From the NCBI GenBank assembly GCA_031270945.1, contig JAISWZ010000069.1, positions 1 to 64,000 of the forward strand: a stretch of DNA of 64,000 nt. Direction: 5' to 3'. The DNA is from Clostridiales bacterium (lineage in GTDB: Bacteria > Bacillota > Clostridia > Lachnospirales > WQUN01). Each line of letters begins with the position of its first letter. The first letter of the stretch is position 1. Position numbers and translations under genes: made by a program. Below the pieces are notes generated by a model. That model was not told the DNA's origin, ran no database searches, and was given only the letters and a program-made list of their open reading frames with translations. Below are positions 61,658-64,000 of this stretch, in pieces.

Positions 61658-61756
61658 AAAGAATCCTCCTTCTGGCGCCCCTTTTCGGCGCCTTTTGACC
61701 TATAATGCCGGCTTCGCATCCTGCTGAACCGGTGCTCGTTTAGAGCAAAAACAGCT

Positions 61757-61914
61757 TTGAAGCATATCCCAAATTTTATCTTAAGGCTTAGTGCATATCC
61801 CAAAATTCCATTAAGGCGCCGAAAAAGTCATCGCGATGCTTAAACGCGTGACTTTTTCAAGCCATGGAATTAATTTCGGGATATGCTCTTAAAGAATTTT
61901 GGGATATGCGCTTG
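61757..61914. repeat. Palindromic element with doubled arms
   Basis: Two left arms (AAGCATATCCCAAATTTTAT and GTGCATATCCCAAAATTCCA) and two right arms (AATTTCGGGATATGCTCTTA and AATTTTGGGATATGCGCTTG) surround a full interior (GAAAAAGTCATCGCGATGC with GCGTGACTTTTTC). One element seems to have inserted into, or beside, another. Confidence 0.8.
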
Positions 61915-62245
61915 ATGGTGTGCCGCTGTCTCTGAGCGCGCAAAAAATAAATGGGGCAGAAGCGATAGCATAACCGTCACAGCTTTGTTAGGCTAGGCCA
62001 TCCAGAATTCAGGCAAGCGTAAACGCCGCTCGCTGTGTGCTAATTCTGACGGGTCTTGGGTTGTGTGCGCTTTGGCAGAGGAAAGATGGACGACACGAGC
62101 GAATCAAGCTCGCCATGCTTGTCGAGACGGCGCAGGGCGCGACACCGCGCTTGCCCGAATCAAGCGGCAACTCTTTCAATGCTCGCCAAAATCCGCTCAA
62201 TCGACCGCCGAAACAAAGCGCGCCGCAGTTCGGCAAAGAGCTAGC

Positions 62246-62398
62246 TCAGTCGAAGATTCCGGTAAACACCGACCTCAATGTTGGGAAGATGTTCGTTATA
62301 AGCGAGATCGCGCCGTTGATGAGAGAGAAAAACAGATCAACAGTGCCACCCTTAACCTCGCGACTCTCTGCTTCGTTAAGTTCTACAAAGCCCTTCAT
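62246..62398 (-). CDS. Double-glycine leader peptide, class A7
   Basis: 50 aa. Leader MKGFVELNEAESREVKGG, core TVDLFFSLINGAISLITNIF then PTLRSVFTGIFD. Ends in Asp, unlike the others. Ribosome site AGAAGGAGG before the ATG. Closest relative by leader is A1. Confidence 0.85.
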   Translation of the reverse strand: MKGFVELNEAESREVKGGTVDLFFSLINGAISLITNIFPTLRSVFTGIFD

Positions 62399-63303
62399 TA
62401 ATAGCCTCCTTCTGGCGCTCAGCGCCAAATAAAAGATTAGCTTTAGTTGTATAGCGGGGGCGCAACACCCAGGTTTAGCAAAGCCAGAGAGCAATACGCC
62501 ACGAACATGAAAAGATCTGGCGCTTTAAAAAACTTGGGTTGATTGCGCCGGCGCCCGATGCGCCGCTCAGCGGCTGCAATTCAGGGCGCCAAACCGCCAT
62601 GGCTCTTGGCTGGCGCTTGAGGCGCGTAGCGCTAAAATCTTTTAAGGCAAGCTTGAGTTAACCCTAAGCCAGCTTCACTGTTTCAAAAGGCGTGACCGGG
62701 CGCCGTCGTGATTGGCATAGGGCGCTTCATGCTGCGCCGCCTGGCAAGATCCTCAAGCGCAAACCAAAAACAATTTATTTACCGCGCTTTAGGCGCGACA
62801 CATTTGAGATTCAGCTGCGCATTGGCTAGAAGCCTGGAACGGCTGCTAGCATTTATCATTGGCTTGGAGCGTATCCCGAACTCTTTAGAGTTTTGGTCTC
62901 GAGTTTTGGTTTCTTGTTTTGGTTTCGAGTTTTGGGACAGCCTTCAGTGATCCGTATATTTCTTGATGCAAACTGATCATTTGCCGACAGATTATGCTAT
63001 CTACGGCATTAGCTGAAGCCAATCCAAATTTGTGTTCAAGTACATTCATAATTGGCTTTGACGGCGCTGCCATCGCAGGGCAGTGAATTAGATTTTGCCA
63101 GTCTTCGGCGAATATGATGCTTGATTGATGCAACAGCCTCGAGCAACGTGCACACCGATGGGCACGGCTTGACGCTCTTTGACGCAATGCATGCGCGGCC
63201 TTGCACAAGGCTGGCTTGCGGCGGATGGCTGGCGATTAGCCAGCGATTCAAATTCAGAGCCGCTACAAAGCCGAACCTTTTTACTGGCGCCTCTTGCGGG
63301 TGT
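62399..63303. other. Gene-free stretch
   Basis: No supported gene or full element. One lone left arm (GGAGCGTATCCCGAACTC) at about 62866-62883 is followed by three TTTTGGTTTCGAGTT-like blocks (62891-62938). GC-rich alternation of GCGCC at 62550-62600. Confidence 0.4.
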
Positions 63304-63462
63304 TTAGACGAATACCATCAGGATTCTGCCAAACAACGGCTTGAGCCCAGGCAAAACGCTTGTTACAATGGTAAAGATACCAGCAAGCAGTTCCGGCACA
63401 CATACCGTGCCGCCTTTGACTGAGCGCAACTCGTTTTCATTTAGTTCGACTAAGCCCTTCAT
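63304..63462 (-). CDS. Double-glycine leader peptide, class A8
   Basis: 52 aa. Leader MKGLVELNENELRSVKGG, which fits the canonical ELxxxEL pattern best of all (Leu at -7). Core TVCVPELLAGIFTIVTSVLP then GLKPLFGRILMVFV; it has a Cys and a second Pro near the start, both unique in class A. GAAGGGGG lies 5-6 bases before the ATG. It has a consensus promoter. Confidence 0.85.
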   Translation of the reverse strand: MKGLVELNENELRSVKGGTVCVPELLAGIFTIVTSVLPGLKPLFGRILMVFV

Positions 63463-63523
63463 TCGCATCCCCCTTCTGGCGCTACCGCGCCGACTTAATA
63501 GCAAATGTCATGTCTGCACGAAG

Positions 63524-63552
63524 ATTGTATTATTAACGCACACATTTGTCAA
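63524..63552 (-). promoter_or_regulatory. Consensus sigma-A promoter of peptide A8
   Basis: TTGACA (63552-63547), 17 bases, TACAAT (63529-63524) on the minus strand, followed by CTTCGTGCAGACAT. This matches the A1 promoter region in hexamers, spacing and early transcribed sequence. Confidence 0.9.
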
Positions 63553-63597
63553 CGGGTCGGCGATATAGGTCGAAACCTAAGAAATGGCGTCAAAATA

Positions 63598-63621
63598 GGC
63601 CGGACACGATTGTGCCCGACC
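63598..63621 (-). terminator. Terminator upstream of the A8 promoter
   Basis: GGTCGGGCACAATCGTGTCC then GGCC on the minus strand, followed by TATTTTG. Together with the promoter it forms a cassette that repeats the one before A1. Confidence 0.75.
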
Positions 63622-63839
63622 TGTTTCACAAAAAGTTCATGATTGACTCTTTGGCTAATTTACGCCATTCTTTGTCATAATTCTGAATTTCGGCAGAATA
63701 TGGATATAAATCGCGAATCCTGGCTTAGAATTCCCAATTTTTTTGCGTTGAGCGATCATTAACTCGCATTTTGGCCCGGGTTGCCCCCTCTCAGCCCCTA
63801 AAGCGCAGGGGGGTGCCCTTGTCCATAGCCCATAACGCG

Positions 63840-63924
63840 CTGGGGCAGCGCTATAAAAGTCCTGAGAATGCTTCAATGCTGGGCTTTTCAGCGCCCTGAA
63901 ACAATTTTGGGATATGCTCTAAAC
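63840..63924. repeat. Palindromic element, right part
   Basis: The right arm ACAATTTTGGGATATGCTCT is intact, with AAAAGTCCTGAGAATGCTTC and GGGCTTTTCAGCGCCC before it. The left outer arm is not recognisable. Confidence 0.6.
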
Positions 63925-64000
63925 CGTGGCTTTGTCTATGCTCTTAGCTTAGGTTTTTCGAGTGTCCTAGCCGCCAGAATATTTTTTTGCGTTATTCAAC

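Overview
The window looks like a chromosome piece from an uncultured anaerobic member of the Clostridia (Bacillota). The evidence is a Gram-positive type PolC (1453 aa), the order pyrH-frr-uppS-cdsA-dxr-rseP-ispG-polC, a clostridial glycerol 3-phosphate operon with a DUF1667 protein, a SpoIIM/RDD/MoxR/DUF58 cluster, sigma-A type promoters and strong AGGAGG ribosome sites. Coding density is normal from about 8 to 48 kb and very low at both ends. No rRNA or tRNA gene was seen.

Layout. 1-8.1 kb: almost no intact genes; two families of degenerate tandem repeats (about 150 bp and about 128 bp units), a truncated ISL3 transposase and a decayed reading frame. 8.1-11.5 kb: a GH43-like glycosidase and a frameshifted GH3 beta-glucosidase. 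11.5-17.6 kb: AAA/DUF4143 ATPase, immunity-like protein, flavodoxin fragment, DUF2200 protein, and two paralogous proteins that look like IS1634-type transposases without their catalytic core. 18.0-22.6 kb: glycerol kinase operon. 23.0-24.0 kb: dTDP-glucose 4,6-dehydratase. 24.4-27.6 kb: eight tandem paralogous two-helix membrane proteins. 27.7-36.5 kb: M32 carboxypeptidase and the DUF4129/DUF4350/MoxR/DUF58/SpoIIM/RDD cluster. 36.8-48.8 kb: DJ-1 protein and the essential polC to pyrH operon, covering isoprenoid, phospholipid and undecaprenyl synthesis, ribosome recycling and UMP kinase. 49.7-50.7 kb: a gene-free, hairpin-rich stretch with long-range complementarity, probably a large structured RNA. 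52.7-52.9 kb: an IS605-like end resembling an omega-RNA scaffold with no tnpB.

52.9-63.5 kb is the most unusual part: seventeen small genes, all on the minus strand, encode 35-60 aa peptides with double-glycine leaders. Eight have a hydrophobic core with a fixed central proline (class A). Nine have a core of Cys followed by Gly/Tyr-rich sequence, usually ending in Tyr-Trp (class B). The two leader types share an LVEL[N/D] block and a KGG end, so one processing and export system may serve both. No transporter, peptidase or modifying enzyme lies in the window. Most of these genes are too short for routine gene calling.

A dispersed palindromic element of about 105 bp, with arms close to AGAGCATATCCCAAAATT, occurs more than 25 times, almost always between genes. 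One copy sits inside a tandem-repeat unit with a GTACCCT duplication on both sides, which suggests it is a MITE. Shorter variants with GCATAACCC arms separate the class B peptide genes.
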